DNA of 64,000 bases from Leptospira biflexa serovar Patoc strain 'Patoc 1 (Paris)' (GTDB taxonomy: Bacteria > Spirochaetota > Leptospiria > Leptospirales > Leptospiraceae), in NCBI RefSeq assembly GCF_000017685.1, contig NC_010602.1, forward strand, positions 62,001 through 126,000. The letters run 5' to 3'. Below are positions 1 through 9,744 of this stretch, one piece after another (position 1 is the first letter of the stretch; each line of letters opens with the position of its first letter). The translations under genes were made by a program, and so were the position numbers. Under the pieces are notes generated by a model. The model worked only from the letters and a program-made list of their open reading frames with translations. It did not search any database and had not been told where the DNA came from.

Positions 1-1694
1 GCCTACTTCCATACTTTGAATATCGGATACGTACTATAAGTAAAATTAGCGGCAACCTCGCTGGTCTCAAGCCAAACCAGCTAAAAAAGTTAAAATCTCT
101 CTCAGAAAGGCGACTTCGAGAGGATTCTATCATCTCCATGGAGCTTGCAAGGCTTGTCGGAGAGATATCTGTCGAAATGGGAAGGCAGGTAGGCCTCCTC
201 ATAGAGAGGACGGGTTATGTCACTCATCTCATTGTCGGTAATGACCATTCCATCGAAATTCCCCATTTAGACCGCTATCGTGTCGCACATTCCAGGCTTC
301 GTGGCCTTCGTTTGTTTCATACTCATCTCAAAGAACAGCCGTTAAACCAAGAAGACTTGATGGACCTTGTCCTCAACCGATTTGATTCCATCACGGCCGC
401 TTGTGTGGACAAAGAGGGAATCCCAAAATTCTTTTTTTCTGCCTTCATCAATCCAGACCCAGATGCAAAAGAACCCTGGATCTTATCACCCAAACAATAC
501 CCTGGACAAATTAAGTATGGGTATTCAGAACAAGTAGACGCACTCGAATCCGAATTCACTAAAAAGACATCCAACCTCAAAGAATCTCAAAAAGAAAATA
601 GAGCTTTCCTTGTGGGAGTGTATGATGTGAGAAAAATGAAACGTTCTCCCGAACATTCTATGGATGAATTAAAAGAACTCTGTAGGACGGCTGGTATTCA
701 TGTTGTGGATACCTATGTACAAAAAAGAGATCCTGATCCTAGGACAGTTGTGGGAAAAGGGAAATTACAAGAAATCATTCTCACTTCGGTTCATAAAGAC
801 ATAGAACATTTGATTTTTGATTTGGAACTCACTCCTTCCCAAGCTAAAAAAATCTCGGATGCAAGTGACTTAAAAATCATCGACCGAACCCAACTCATAT
901 TAGATATCTTTTCCAAAAATGCCAAGTCACGAGATGGAAAGTTACAAGTAGAACTTGCTCAGTTGAAATACCTTAAAAATCGACTCTCCGAGTTGGATGA
1001 TAATATGAGTCGTCTAACGGGTGGAATCGGTGGAAGGGGACCTGGGGAAACCAAATTAGAAATTGGAAACAGACGTGTTGAAGAAAAAATCAATCGTTTG
1101 GAAAATGAACTAAAGGATCTCAAACGAAGAAGGGAACTCAATCGTAAGTCTCGTTCTCGTAATGAAATTCCGATCGTGGGGATTGTGGGTTACACCAATG
1201 CAGGCAAATCAACCTTACTCAACGCCCTAACCAATTCCACAGTCATTGCCGAAGACAAACTTTTTGCCACTCTTGATCCCACTACGAGAAGGATCCGGTT
1301 TCCTGAGGAAAGAGAAATCATCATTTCCGATACGGTAGGATTCATCCATGATCTTCCTCCCGATCTGTCGCAAGCATTCAAAGCCACTTTAGAAGAATTA
1401 GGTGATGCCGACTTACTCTTACATGTAGTCGATGTCACCAATCCAAATTATACAGAACAAATGGATGCTGTTGATACCATTTTGAATTCACTTCATTTGA
1501 ACGAGATTCCAAGAATGGTGGTGTTTAATAAAGCCGATGGACTGGATGAAGAAACACACGATATCTTACAAAAAAATGGCGCCTTACTTGTGTCTGCTGT
1601 GACGAGAGAAGGCCTTTCCAAATTGTTAGATTTGATCGAGTATGAGATTTGGAAAAAGAAGGAACAAAAATTATTGGAAGTTACGTCCAGTTGA
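1..1694 (+). CDS. hflX: GTPase HflX, 5' end outside window
   Basis: This is the ribosome-associated GTPase HflX, which binds 50S subunits and helps split stalled ribosomes. The Walker A motif (GYTNAGKST) is encoded near 1188-1214, the G3 motif DTVGF near 1329 and the G4 motif NKAD near 1527. The Gly-rich linker [11 protein letters not shown] and the preceding coiled coil are typical of the family. The reading frame is open from base 3 with no stop. Its upstream codons give [14 protein letters not shown], which looks like the conserved HflX N-terminal domain, so ATG 138 is internal and the true start lies left of the window. The 3' end overlaps the convergent STAS gene by 14 bp. Confidence 0.95.
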   Translation, partial: LLPYFEYRIRTISKISGNLAGLKPNQLKKLKSLSERRLREDSIISMELARLVGEISVEMGRQVGLLIERTGYVTHLIVGNDHSIEIPHLDRYRVAHSRLRGLRLFHTHLKEQPLNQEDLMDLVLNRFDSITAACVDKEGIPKFFFSAFINPDPDAKEPWILSPKQYPGQIKYGYSEQVDALESEFTKKTSNLKESQKENRAFLVGVYDVRKMKRSPEHSMDELKELCRTAGIHVVDTYVQKRDPDPRTVVGKGKLQEIILTSVHKDIEHLIFDLELTPSQAKKISDASDLKIIDRTQLILDIFSKNAKSRDGKLQVELAQLKYLKNRLSELDDNMSRLTGGIGGRGPGETKLEIGNRRVEEKINRLENELKDLKRRRELNRKSRSRNEIPIVGIVGYTNAGKSTLLNALTNSTVIAEDKLFATLDPTTRRIRFPEEREIIISDTVGFIHDLPPDLSQAFKATLEELGDADLLLHVVDVTNPNYTEQMDAVDTILNSLHLNEIPRMVVFNKADGLDEETHDILQKNGALLVSAVTREGLSKLLDLIEYEIWKKKEQKLLEVTSS

Positions 1695-2052
1695 GGATGG
1701 CTTCCTCTTTTGTATGGTAAATCTGCACTTTTTTTGGAAGGTCCATCAGTTGGATCACATTTTCCAAAAAATGATTTAGACCTCCAATCTTAATTTTTCC
1801 CTTTTGGGTTTCAACGGTTTTGATAATCCCGATGAGGGTCGCCACACCAATGCTATTGATGTATTCCAATTTCTTTAAATCTAAAATGATTTGATAAATC
1901 CCTTCTTCAAAAACGGATGTGATGTTACGGTTGATTTCATATGCATTGGTATTTGTGATTTGGCCTACAAACGATACCAATTGCACCACTTCCCCTTTGA
2001 TCTCGATTGAAGTTGTTTCAATGACAAGGGAAGGGAATTCAAACTTTGCCAT
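1681..2052 (-). CDS. STAS-domain anti-sigma factor antagonist-like protein
   Basis: A single-domain STAS protein of 123 residues, the size of SpoIIAA/RsbV anti-anti-sigma factors. The phosphorylation loop is present in degenerate form ([10 protein letters not shown]), with Ser67 at the usual acceptor position; the classical DSSGLG is not kept. In this family the unphosphorylated form binds an anti-sigma kinase and frees a sigma factor or other partner. It starts 4 bp after the end of hom on the same strand, so the two are probably co-transcribed. No partner kinase is adjacent. HATPase candidates in the window are the response-regulator fusion at 33348 and the PAS kinases. The partner assignment is open. 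Confidence 0.85.
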   Translation of the reverse strand: MAKFEFPSLVIETTSIEIKGEVVQLVSFVGQITNTNAYEINRNITSVFEEGIYQIILDLKKLEYINSIGVATLIGIIKTVETQKGKIKIGGLNHFLENVIQLMDLPKKVQIYHTKEEAILNWT

Positions 2053-2056
2053 AATT

Positions 2057-3340
2057 CTAAAGGTTCTCCAAGAGACGGATAGCGACTGTCTTTTGTTTGA
2101 TGATATTTGTCATGGTATCAATTTCCATTAATGATTTTTGGAATTCCCCTTCCGTTGCCGCATGGGTGACCACAATGACGGAAACTGGTTCTGAAGTGGA
2201 TTCCTTTTGTTGGACGGATGCAATGGAAATATTATGACGGCCAAGGACTTGGGAAATTTCTGCAAGCACCCCAGGTTTGTCTACAGTAGAGAAACGAAGG
2301 TAATAACGAACTAAATTCTCAGGTTCAGGGAAGCGTTTTCCTTCAGGGAACAAATTGTTTTCTTTTGCAATGTTTTGACTGCCAAGTCGAGAAGCGTAGT
2401 AGATGATATCAGAAAGTACCGCACTTGCTGTTGGCAAACCACCAGCTCCTTTGCCCGTGATCATTCCTGAATCCGCTTCTTTGGTTTTATAAAAAACCGC
2501 ATTGGATTCATTCATGACATTTGCAAGTGGATGGTCGAGTGGGACAAGAGTTGGGTGCACCTTGGTCAGAATTCCCGCCGAACTTCGTTTAGAGATTCCT
2601 AAAAGTTTGATCCGGTAACCGAGAGAGAGGGCTGCCTGGATGTCCATGGATTGTAATTCAGAGATCCCTTTGACCGAGACAGTTTGAAAGGAGACGGATT
2701 CACGAAACGCGAGGCTTGCGAGTAAGCTGATTTTATGACCGGCATCAATGCCTTCTACGTCAAAGGTAGGATCTGCCTCGGCAAATCCGAGTTCTTGGGC
2801 TTTTTTTAAGGCGGTGGCATAGTCCCAAGATTCTTGCTCCATTTTGGTCAAAATAAAGTTGGTGGTTCCATTCAGAATCCCACAGATCACTTCAAATTCA
2901 CAAGAAGCAAGTCCATCACGTAAGGTCCGAATGATTGGAATCGAACCGGCAACAGCAGCCTCATATCCAATCTCAACACCTGATGTCTCGGCAATGGCGT
3001 AGAGTTCGCGGCCTTTTTCAGATAACAATGCCTTGTTGGCTGTAATCACTGTTTTGCCATGTTCCAGTGCGGAACGAACGGCTGTATAGGCTGTGTCAGT
3101 TCCGCCCATCAATTCGACAATCATATCAATATCCGAACGTTTCGTAACGGAAAGTACATCGTCACTCACAGGAACGTTCGTTTTTCCTTGGAGTTTTCCC
3201 GGGCTACGGGTGGCGATGGCTGTTAGTTGTAAGTTGATTCCATACTGACGTTGGATTTTTTCTCGGTTTTTGTCCAAGAGTTGGAGTAGACTTGTGCCGA
3301 CAACTCCGGCACCCAATAGACCAATACGAACTTCTTTCAT
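2057..3340 (-). CDS. hom: Homoserine dehydrogenase
   Basis: Converts aspartate-4-semialdehyde to homoserine with NAD(P)H, the branch step to threonine and methionine, in the cytoplasm. The N-terminal Rossmann motif is G10-x-G12-x-x-G15. The catalytic-domain signature runs through [19 protein letters not shown] near residue 200. The C-terminal ~75 residues form an ACT domain ([15 protein letters not shown]), usual for allosteric inhibition by threonine. The length of 427 aa is normal for the monofunctional, ACT-bearing enzyme. It starts at ATG 3340, and its promoter should lie in the 144-bp divergent gap shared with the gene at 3485. Confidence 0.96.
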   Translation of the reverse strand: MKEVRIGLLGAGVVGTSLLQLLDKNREKIQRQYGINLQLTAIATRSPGKLQGKTNVPVSDDVLSVTKRSDIDMIVELMGGTDTAYTAVRSALEHGKTVITANKALLSEKGRELYAIAETSGVEIGYEAAVAGSIPIIRTLRDGLASCEFEVICGILNGTTNFILTKMEQESWDYATALKKAQELGFAEADPTFDVEGIDAGHKISLLASLAFRESVSFQTVSVKGISELQSMDIQAALSLGYRIKLLGISKRSSAGILTKVHPTLVPLDHPLANVMNESNAVFYKTKEADSGMITGKGAGGLPTASAVLSDIIYYASRLGSQNIAKENNLFPEGKRFPEPENLVRYYLRFSTVDKPGVLAEISQVLGRHNISIASVQQKESTSEPVSVIVVTHAATEGEFQKSLMEIDTMTNIIKQKTVAIRLLENL

Positions 3341-3408
3341 CTAGGATCATGATTTCTTAGGAGAAACGGAAACACACTTAAAAAAATTTTAAAAAAAAAC
3401 AAATTTGA

Positions 3409-3453
3409 GAAGAAGTTCTTCAGCTTTTTCTGATTTTATGTGATAACTATAAT
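3409..3453 (+). promoter_or_regulatory. Promoter and dyad ahead of the 3485 gene
   Basis: A perfect TATAAT hexamer lies at 3448-3453, which would place transcription start about 25 nt before ATG 3485. The -35 region is weak (TTTTTC around 3425-3430). Just upstream, 3409-3421 is an interrupted palindrome (GAAGAA-G-TTCTTC) that could bind a regulator. Because the -10 lies downstream of the more distal in-frame start at 3440, it argues for translation from 3485. Confidence 0.5.
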
Positions 3454-3484
3454 TAGAATTGTCTCGGCAATAAGGATTATCATT

Positions 3485-4144
3485 ATGGCAACGAAAAAAT
3501 CATCATCTGCCGCTAAGAAGAAGGCTGTTAAAAAAGCGGCCAAGAAAACAAATACGGTTAAGAAACAATCTACAAGAAATGAGAGCGCTTCGCTTTTCGG
3601 AAACGACGAGTCGGCACAAGCTTCCCTACAATCACCTGTTTCCCATTCCGAAGGTTCTTCTCATGCATCAAAAGAATCTGGAAATGGTGTGTATCTATTT
3701 CTAGTGCTCGCGGGAATCCTCGCAATCGGTTACTTGGGTTATGTCAAATATCTAAAACCAAAAGCACCTACTGCGACAACACAAACAGATGCTACAAAAG
3801 TACCTGCCGATGCACAAACCAAACCGGTGGCAGATTCTGCTGAGAAAAAAGTAGAAGAAACTAGCAAAGAAGGTTCGAGCACTGGATTTCTCACAGACAA
3901 AATTGCTTCTAAAAAATTCACAGAAGCATCTGCGTATTGTAAGTCTGTCGGAGGAGTAGTTCCTTCCAAAGATGATTTGGTTAAATTTGCAGCAACAGCT
4001 CCAACTGAGATCAAAACAAGCGAAGACAAGTTTTGGACAAAAACAGAAATTGATAAAAAATCTGGTTTGGCTTATCGGTTTTCCAATGGAAAGGCACCAA
4101 AAGTCGACAAGGCAACTTCACTCAAAGTTCTTTGTAAAAACTAA
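3485..4144 (+). CDS. Membrane-anchored protein with Lys/Ala-rich tail and DUF1566-like C-terminus
   Basis: A 219-aa protein of unknown function. It begins with a Lys/Ala-rich, histone-like basic stretch (about residues 1-35) and then a polar linker. One transmembrane helix follows (VYLFLVLAGILAIGYLGYV), then a Thr/Ala/Lys-rich spacer and a compact C-terminal module. That module (ASAYCKSVGG...FWTKTEID...LKVLCKN) resembles the lectin-like DUF1566/Lcl fold, with a Cys at each end that could form a disulfide. The basic N-terminus suggests a cytoplasmic tail and an outside C-terminus. ATG 3485 is preferred because AAGGAT sits before it and a TATAAT box lies between it and the alternative start at 3440. 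Confidence 0.7.
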   Translation: MATKKSSSAAKKKAVKKAAKKTNTVKKQSTRNESASLFGNDESAQASLQSPVSHSEGSSHASKESGNGVYLFLVLAGILAIGYLGYVKYLKPKAPTATTQTDATKVPADAQTKPVADSAEKKVEETSKEGSSTGFLTDKIASKKFTEASAYCKSVGGVVPSKDDLVKFAATAPTEIKTSEDKFWTKTEIDKKSGLAYRFSNGKAPKVDKATSLKVLCKN

Positions 4145-4147
4145 TCT

Positions 4148-4759
4148 CTAACGAGTGTTTGATTGGATCGGGGCAAGGATTTCTCTTCTGATTTTGAGAG
4201 CAAGGTCAGTGGAGGCAAACATCTGCCCCGAACCATTTGTTAGAAAAAAACTATCCTTCGCTCTTCCGGTTTCAAAATCCGTTTCAATGGTTGCACTGTG
4301 AATGTTGATTTGGTTTTGCATGAGAATCCGAGAAACATAATACAACAAACCTCGTCCTGCACTACTTTCTAAGTACAAACAAGTTTGGTTTCTTTCGGGT
4401 AGGTCTGAAAAGATAAACTCTGGAGTTTCTTTGAAGAAGGTAGCGATTGCTGGTTCCTGAATTTGTAGTTTTTCGAGAATCTCTTCAAATTTTGTATTTT
4501 TAGAAAAAACCGAATCCATCATCATTCCCAATTTGAATGCGGCTTGGGTTGTGTCCCCGTCATCTGCTTGCAAAATAAACGAATCGATCGTATATTCATT
4601 CCCTTGTTCAATGACTGTGCTGAGTTCTCCAGAGAGAATGTCCATTTTTAACGCATAAATGATGGTCGCGATCCGATGGAAGGTTCCAATTTGTGTGGAA
4701 TCCGTTTTTAAGGAAATGAGGATGTTTTCTTTTTCCCGTTTGTATTGAAACTCAATCAA
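4148..4759 (-). CDS. ACT-domain protein (GlnD C-terminal-like)
   Basis: About 203 aa, resembling the tandem ACT region at the C-terminus of uridylyltransferase GlnD, without the nucleotidyltransferase and HD domains. One ACT-like unit begins at ILISLKTDSTQIGTFHRIATI and a second at TCLYLESSAGRGLLYYVSRIL. Such domains bind amino acids, so an amino-acid-sensing regulatory role is possible but unproven. No ATG fits. TTG 4759 has an AAAGGA ribosome site 8 nt upstream and is my choice; an earlier TTG at 4813 would add 18 residues. It ends 3 bp from the convergent gene at 3485. Confidence 0.65.
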   Translation of the reverse strand: MIEFQYKREKENILISLKTDSTQIGTFHRIATIIYALKMDILSGELSTVIEQGNEYTIDSFILQADDGDTTQAAFKLGMMMDSVFSKNTKFEEILEKLQIQEPAIATFFKETPEFIFSDLPERNQTCLYLESSAGRGLLYYVSRILMQNQINIHSATIETDFETGRAKDSFFLTNGSGQMFASTDLALKIRREILAPIQSNTR

Positions 4760-4853
4760 TTTGGCATTTCCTTTTCCCACTGATTGTATACAGGCACAGG
4801 AAATTTCAATCAAAAGGTTTCGGCTGAATCGGCCGATGATGATAAAAGACAGT

Positions 4854-6122
4854 ATGAAAAAATTACTAATGATTCTATTCGTTTTGGGATTTTTAATGAA
4901 TCCCCTTGTTTCAGAAGAGGAAACGTCGGAAGAATCACCTTTCGCAACGACAAAAAAGAAAGTGCAACTTTGGAAAGGGGAAGTAACTGGAGTTTATAAA
5001 AATAGACTTTGGATCAAAGTGCGCATTTATCGAAATCAAAAGATTTCGAAGTATTCCCTTTCAGAATTAAAAACACTTTTTTCCGAAACCAAAGAGTTTC
5101 CCGTATACCAAAAACTCACCCACCTGAAACAAGGAATCCTCGTTGTGAGGGACACCATCTGGGAAGAAAAAAACATCAATAAAAACAATCAATTCACGGA
5201 AGTCGTGTTAGTTGGAGATTTTAAACCGGATCCAACTTCTAAAATGAAAGAAATCACAACGGATGCTTATATCGCTAGTTTCGTGGAAGAAGATTTTTTT
5301 ACAGAACCAGATGCTTTTTTTAAAGGAAGATTTACTCCACCACGGAAAACAGTGTTTCATCCCAAAGATCGTAAGGAGATGGTTCTTGTTTCCAGAGGAT
5401 TATTTTTGTACGGCCAAGGAACGGATCCTTCTGCAGATAGTTTTAATCCTTATTTTTTAGAACCAAAAGCTTCCAATCTGAAAGAAATCCCTTCCTTTTA
5501 CATTGATCGTTATGAAGTGACAAATGCCGAATATGATTTCTTTTTAAAACAAACCAATACCAAATCACCACCACATTGGATTGGTGGGAAATACCCAGAG
5601 GGAGAAGGGGACCATCCTGTCATCCACCTCACTTACCGTGAAGTGGAACGTTATGCGGCCTGGGCAGGAAAACGCATTCCGAACGAATGGGAATGGGAAA
5701 AAGCCGCACGGGGACCAGGGGTTGTCGAATACACCAATCGTGACGAAACATTAGGATACCAAATCACGGCCACCAAATATCCATTCGGTGATGAGTATGA
5801 CAGTTTGTATTGTAATACGCGAGAATCAAAAATTGGAAAAACACAATCTGTTTATGAACTTTCCACGGAAGGAGCAAGTCCATATGGAGCACTTGGTATG
5901 TGTGGGAATGCTCCTGAGTGGACATCCAGTGACTACCAATTGTATCCAGGCCATCATATTAAAAACTTTTCGTTTGGGAAAATTTACAAAGTGGTGAGAG
6001 GTGGTTCGTACTCGGACTCGGCAAAAAATGCAACTGCCAGTGCGAGATCGTATGGTGGGATTCCTAATCTAAGCGAAGATAGACGAGCTGGTTTTCGTTT
6101 GGTGATGGATTACCGCGACTAA
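4854..6122 (+). CDS. Exported SUMF1/formylglycine-enzyme-like protein lacking the catalytic cysteines
   Basis: A 422-aa protein with a signal peptide (MKKLLMILFVLGFLMNP) and a C-terminal SUMF1/FGE-sulfatase fold starting near FYIDRYEVTNAEYDFF. Fold landmarks are RIPNEWEWEKAARG, MCGNAPEWTSSDY and the closing GFRLVMD. In true formylglycine-generating enzymes the VRGGS segment is followed by two active-site cysteines. Here it reads VRGGSYSDSAKNATASARS with none, so sulfatase maturation is unlikely and a structural or binding role is inferred. The first ~150 residues are unassigned. ATG 4839 is an alternative start. Confidence 0.82.
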   Translation: MKKLLMILFVLGFLMNPLVSEEETSEESPFATTKKKVQLWKGEVTGVYKNRLWIKVRIYRNQKISKYSLSELKTLFSETKEFPVYQKLTHLKQGILVVRDTIWEEKNINKNNQFTEVVLVGDFKPDPTSKMKEITTDAYIASFVEEDFFTEPDAFFKGRFTPPRKTVFHPKDRKEMVLVSRGLFLYGQGTDPSADSFNPYFLEPKASNLKEIPSFYIDRYEVTNAEYDFFLKQTNTKSPPHWIGGKYPEGEGDHPVIHLTYREVERYAAWAGKRIPNEWEWEKAARGPGVVEYTNRDETLGYQITATKYPFGDEYDSLYCNTRESKIGKTQSVYELSTEGASPYGALGMCGNAPEWTSSDYQLYPGHHIKNFSFGKIYKVVRGGSYSDSAKNATASARSYGGIPNLSEDRRAGFRLVMDYRD

Positions 6123-6130
6123 TTGAGACA

Positions 6131-6592
6131 TTACTTGGCAGTGGGTTCGTTTTTTTTGCCAAGTTTTTTACAAATTTTGCCAAGCACATCTTGTTCTTCA
6201 GGCGAAAGGACAGAAAACTCAGAAGTGATTCGTTTCACGTGGTCAGGAAAAATTTGTTCGATTAGTTTTTTCCCTTCTGTCGTTAGGTGGACGGAGATAA
6301 ACCGTCGGTCTTCCACACCACGCACTCGTTCCACCAAACTTCGTTTTTCCAAGTTATCGATGACGAGTGTGATGTTTCCTGTACTTTTGAGGATTTTATC
6401 CCCTAAGTCTTTTTGGCAAAGGGGACCTAAATGGTACAAAGTTTCCAATACGCCAAACTGACTTTCTGATATATTCCATTTTGTGAATTCAGAAATGAGG
6501 CGAGAAGACAAGGATTCCGAGGCACGTTTGAGTTTGATAAACGAGTCTAGAGCTTGTACTTCTTTTTTAGATCCTTTGAATTTAGTTCCCAT
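6131..6592 (-). CDS. MarR-family transcriptional regulator
   Basis: A 153-aa winged-helix regulator. The MarR core spans about residues 40-115: helix-turn-helix GPLCQKDLGDKILKSTGNI followed by the wing LVERVRGVEDRRFISVHLT. These proteins bind palindromes as dimers and release DNA when they bind small phenolic or lipophilic ligands, or on oxidation. It lies 37 bp downstream of the FAD oxidoreductase gene on the same strand, but it has its own promoter-like region (6593-6635) with repeats. It may therefore autoregulate and be partly independent of the upstream gene. It ends 8 bp from the convergent gene. Confidence 0.93.
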   Translation of the reverse strand: MGTKFKGSKKEVQALDSFIKLKRASESLSSRLISEFTKWNISESQFGVLETLYHLGPLCQKDLGDKILKSTGNITLVIDNLEKRSLVERVRGVEDRRFISVHLTTEGKKLIEQIFPDHVKRITSEFSVLSPEEQDVLGKICKKLGKKNEPTAK

Positions 6593-6635
6593 TGGTTTAA
6601 TATCAAACTATCAAACTTTAAACCATTTGTCAAAC
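6593..6635 (-). promoter_or_regulatory. Putative MarR promoter/operator
   Basis: An 8-bp inverted repeat (TGGTTTAA at 6593-6600, TTAAACCA at 6618-6625) flanks a tandem direct repeat TATCAAAC (6601-6608 and 6609-6616). A third CAAAC sits at 6631-6635. On the minus strand a consensus -35 TTGACA covers 6633-6628, and a weak -10 candidate TAGTTT lies 17 bp on. This overlap of promoter and repeats directly before the MarR start is the usual layout of an autorepressed marR-type gene. Confidence 0.5.
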
Positions 6636-8216
6636 GGTTTCTTGGCTCTTTTGGAAAAGTTCCTTCATGAGACGTAGAGTCCCTGTGAGACCTAATACAA
6701 CAGATGATGTTGCTACACCACCCATGAGAGCCCCAGCCACGCCTGGAGAACAGGCATCTGCACCCGTGAGATAAAGGTTTTTGACAGTCGTCCTTACTCC
6801 TAACCATTCTTGACGGAAGCGTTCTGGTGTACAGGAAAGTCCGTAAATGGAACCTTCTTTGTGGCCCGTAAAGGTTTCGGTTGTGATCGGTGTGGAAAGT
6901 TCGGTAAACTCGATGAGATCTCGGAATCCGGGGAATCGTGTTTCCAAAAATTGTAACATTCCTTCTGTGATCGTTGCCTTCAATTGGTTGTAATCCTCTC
7001 CCCTTTTTTTCCAGGGTTCGTCTTTCCATTTCGCAAAATTTGCATAATCGGCAAAACTAATGGCTTCGGCTGTGTGGCCCTCGGCTTCTGGGTTTTTTAA
7101 AGAGGGAAAGGACAAATACATCATGGGTGGTTTTCCATGGATTAAGTCATTTCGTTTCGCATAACTGTCGTCATGGTTGCCTCTAGGGAAAATCCAATGG
7201 TTTTCACCATGAAATCCAAGTTTAGTAGGAGACTCTTTGAATCCTATATAAAGTGTGATGGAAGTTGTTCCTTGGGTGCTAAGTGATTCCAATGGTGTTT
7301 GGAAATCTTTTGAAAATTCCTTTGGCAATAGTTTGTTGTATGTGGTGTAGGCACCGGCATCCGAGATGATCACATCCGCAAAAAAACTTTGTTCTGAAAT
7401 GGTTTTTCCTTTTTGGACATCTACTTTCACACCAATGGCCTTGTCTCCTTCCAGAATGATTTCTTTGACTGTATGGAGGATCTTCATTGCCCCACCATTT
7501 TTTTCGACGATGGGTTCAATCGAATCCACAATTTTAGAAGATCCACCGATCGGAAAGTAACCTCCGTTAAAGTAATGTGCGACAATCATCGAATGGATGG
7601 CAAACGATGAATCTTTGGGAGGCAGTCCATAATCCCCCCATTGAGAACAAAGTAGTGCCTTGAGACTCTCATCTTGGAAATGTGTGTCCATGTATTCTTT
7701 TGTGGTGATGTAAGGAGTAGGGATATGCCCAAGCCCAAGTAGTTTGGCTGCTTTTTCGAAAAAAGCTGGAAGAGCTTTCAGTGTGAAATGCCTACCAAAC
7801 CACTGAGTGAAAGTTTCTACATCTTTGAAGTATTGGTCGATGGCGACGGATTCATTTGGGAATTTGGATTTTAAATCGTTACGGAATCGTTCTTTTTCCC
7901 CATAAACGGGAAAACTAAACTCTGGATAATCAAAGACTTCAAATGGTTCTTCCATTTTTTGCCATTGGACACCACGTTTCGTAATCGAATCAAATAAGGT
8001 TCGTAACATCGAACCTTCTGCCAAATCTCCAATGTAATGGATACCCACATCCCATTCAAATTTTCCCAATCGTTTGAATGTGTGCGTAAAGCCACCTAAC
8101 TTAAAATGACGTTCTAATACTAAAACTTTTTTGTTAGCGACTTGTGACAAAATGGAAGCGGCAGTGAGCCCGCCGATTCCCGATCCAATGATGATGGCAT
8201 CGTACTTTGTTTCCAT
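6630..8216 (-). CDS. FAD-dependent oxidoreductase of the phytoene desaturase/retinol saturase family
   Basis: A 528-aa flavoprotein of the CrtI/carotenoid isomerase/RetSat group. The dinucleotide motif is G11-S-G13-I-G15-G16, followed by the family stretch LERHFKLGGFTHTF and WDVGIHYIGD; the latter is typical of all-trans-retinol 13,14-reductase-like members. The C-terminal FAD signature is NLYLTGADACSPGVAGAL. It probably acts on an isoprenoid or polyene at the membrane, but the substrate is not readable and no other carotenoid genes are adjacent. It lies 2 bp after the DUF4139 gene and upstream of the MarR gene, so these three may form an operon. Confidence 0.85.
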   Translation of the reverse strand: METKYDAIIIGSGIGGLTAASILSQVANKKVLVLERHFKLGGFTHTFKRLGKFEWDVGIHYIGDLAEGSMLRTLFDSITKRGVQWQKMEEPFEVFDYPEFSFPVYGEKERFRNDLKSKFPNESVAIDQYFKDVETFTQWFGRHFTLKALPAFFEKAAKLLGLGHIPTPYITTKEYMDTHFQDESLKALLCSQWGDYGLPPKDSSFAIHSMIVAHYFNGGYFPIGGSSKIVDSIEPIVEKNGGAMKILHTVKEIILEGDKAIGVKVDVQKGKTISEQSFFADVIISDAGAYTTYNKLLPKEFSKDFQTPLESLSTQGTTSITLYIGFKESPTKLGFHGENHWIFPRGNHDDSYAKRNDLIHGKPPMMYLSFPSLKNPEAEGHTAEAISFADYANFAKWKDEPWKKRGEDYNQLKATITEGMLQFLETRFPGFRDLIEFTELSTPITTETFTGHKEGSIYGLSCTPERFRQEWLGVRTTVKNLYLTGADACSPGVAGALMGGVATSSVVLGLTGTLRLMKELFQKSQETV

Positions 8217-8218
8217 GT

Positions 8219-9652
8219 TTAGTACTTGGTTTCAACCGTGTATTCTAAAGTGACCACTTCATTTGCTTTCAGTGGAACATCAGCATATGTTTTGGTTGAG
8301 GATTCTTTTGTGAATTTATGAGATGATTTGGTAATGTTCCAATCTCCCCATAAACTTGCATAAAATCGAATTTCAATCGGTTCTTTTTTTCTATTACGTA
8401 TTTCAACCGAATAGGAAGACTTTTCACCCCGTGAGAGTTTGAATACTTCATAGGCGAGTCGTTTTCCATTTGCCACAACATCAAACGCTTGGCCCGTTTT
8501 GATTTTGACTTCTTCATTCTCTGGAGTGTGATCGATGGTGTCCTCACCTAACAATTGTTGACGGCCTTTGGAATCTGCTTTGAACACACGGATGGTGCCT
8601 TGCGGAAGTGGTCGGCCTAAGTTATTCTTTTTAGCATTTTTAAAAATGTATTTAATGGTAGCGTTGTTGAAATTTTTTTCATTTCCTTCGTACATCGGAA
8701 GGTTTTCAAATACAAAGTATTTTTTGATTTCGATCCCTTCAGATTGGAAAAGTTGCACTTGTTTGGTTTGGTTATAACCAATGGTTGTTGGTTGGTCCAA
8801 GGTATATAAATAATACTCGGAAAGATTTTCTTGGTTAAACTCAGGTGCAGCTTCTGACACTTCATCATATTCCTTTACCATGGTTTTTTTCGCATAACGA
8901 GGTTGTGGTGAGTAAGCGGGGCGGTTGGAGAGTAAATTGACCTTTCCTGCCACCAATTGCAAAACTGCATTTTTAAATTCGGCTCCTGAATTGTTATTCA
9001 AAGTGACCCAAGAATTGAGTCCACATTCATTTTCGTCTTTATCCAAAACAAGAATGTAATCGGCAGACCAACCGAGGCCATTGGTTTGATAGGATACTTC
9101 GAGAGATTGTTCTTTTTCCGTATCGTTTTTTAATTTCCAAACTAATGTTGGTTTAGCGAATAAATTTTCAGGAATTGTAGGAACTGTGACCCGTCCATTG
9201 TATCCCAGTGATACTTCGTTTCCTATTTGGTAAACAGGACTGCCGTTATTGGCGATGAGTTTTGCTTTGACTGAAGTAGTTTTTTCTTTTCCGTCTTGGT
9301 AAAGGGTCACTTCTTTTCCAATGTATTTGTCCATCAAACGTTCAGGCGAAATCAAATCGTATTCGTAGTTTTGTTCAAACACTGTTAGTTTTTTTGGGTC
9401 TTCTCCTTTCACTCGAACCGTTTGAGGAATGATTTGTGAAGGGACATCTTCAAAACGTAAGGTGCGGATCCCTTTGGCTAAATTGAGAACACGTGTTTCT
9501 CTTACGAGGCCAATGCCTCCGTTATAGATGGTAACACTCACTGATTTTCGATCGGAATCTGTGGATAGATCGAAGGAACTATCAGAGGTGATGCTGGCTG
9601 TGACAAAAAAGAGAAGGGTAAAACTTGTGATAGATACGATTTTGGATTTCAT
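8219..9652 (-). CDS. Exported DUF4139-domain protein
   Basis: A 477-aa protein with an N-terminal signal peptide (MKSKIVSITSFTLLFFV). The mature part begins with the typical DUF4139 opening: VTIYNGGIGLVRETR, then RFEDVPSQIIPQTVRVKG. The middle (LEVSYQTNGLGWSADYIL) and the end (VPLKANEVVTLEYTVETKY) match the family's beta-rich layout. Its biochemical role is unknown. The start at 9652 is set by a strong GGGAGA ribosome site 4 nt upstream; longer frames to 9703 lack one. A short divergent gap separates it from mtnP. Confidence 0.82.
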   Translation of the reverse strand: MKSKIVSITSFTLLFFVTASITSDSSFDLSTDSDRKSVSVTIYNGGIGLVRETRVLNLAKGIRTLRFEDVPSQIIPQTVRVKGEDPKKLTVFEQNYEYDLISPERLMDKYIGKEVTLYQDGKEKTTSVKAKLIANNGSPVYQIGNEVSLGYNGRVTVPTIPENLFAKPTLVWKLKNDTEKEQSLEVSYQTNGLGWSADYILVLDKDENECGLNSWVTLNNNSGAEFKNAVLQLVAGKVNLLSNRPAYSPQPRYAKKTMVKEYDEVSEAAPEFNQENLSEYYLYTLDQPTTIGYNQTKQVQLFQSEGIEIKKYFVFENLPMYEGNEKNFNNATIKYIFKNAKKNNLGRPLPQGTIRVFKADSKGRQQLLGEDTIDHTPENEEVKIKTGQAFDVVANGKRLAYEVFKLSRGEKSSYSVEIRNRKKEPIEIRFYASLWGDWNITKSSHKFTKESSTKTYADVPLKANEVVTLEYTVETKY

Positions 9653-9744
9653 GTACTCTCCCATGAGCATTCTACAGTCTGGAGACTTAAAAAACGAATG
9701 CAACCAAAATCGTTAGGGGAAAACTGCACTTTAAGAGGATTCAT

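Noticed and set aside
6123..6461. 112-codon + strand frame between the FGE-like gene and the MarR start
   Set aside because: It is entirely antisense to the well-supported MarR gene, has no ribosome site, and its composition is that of a shadow frame.
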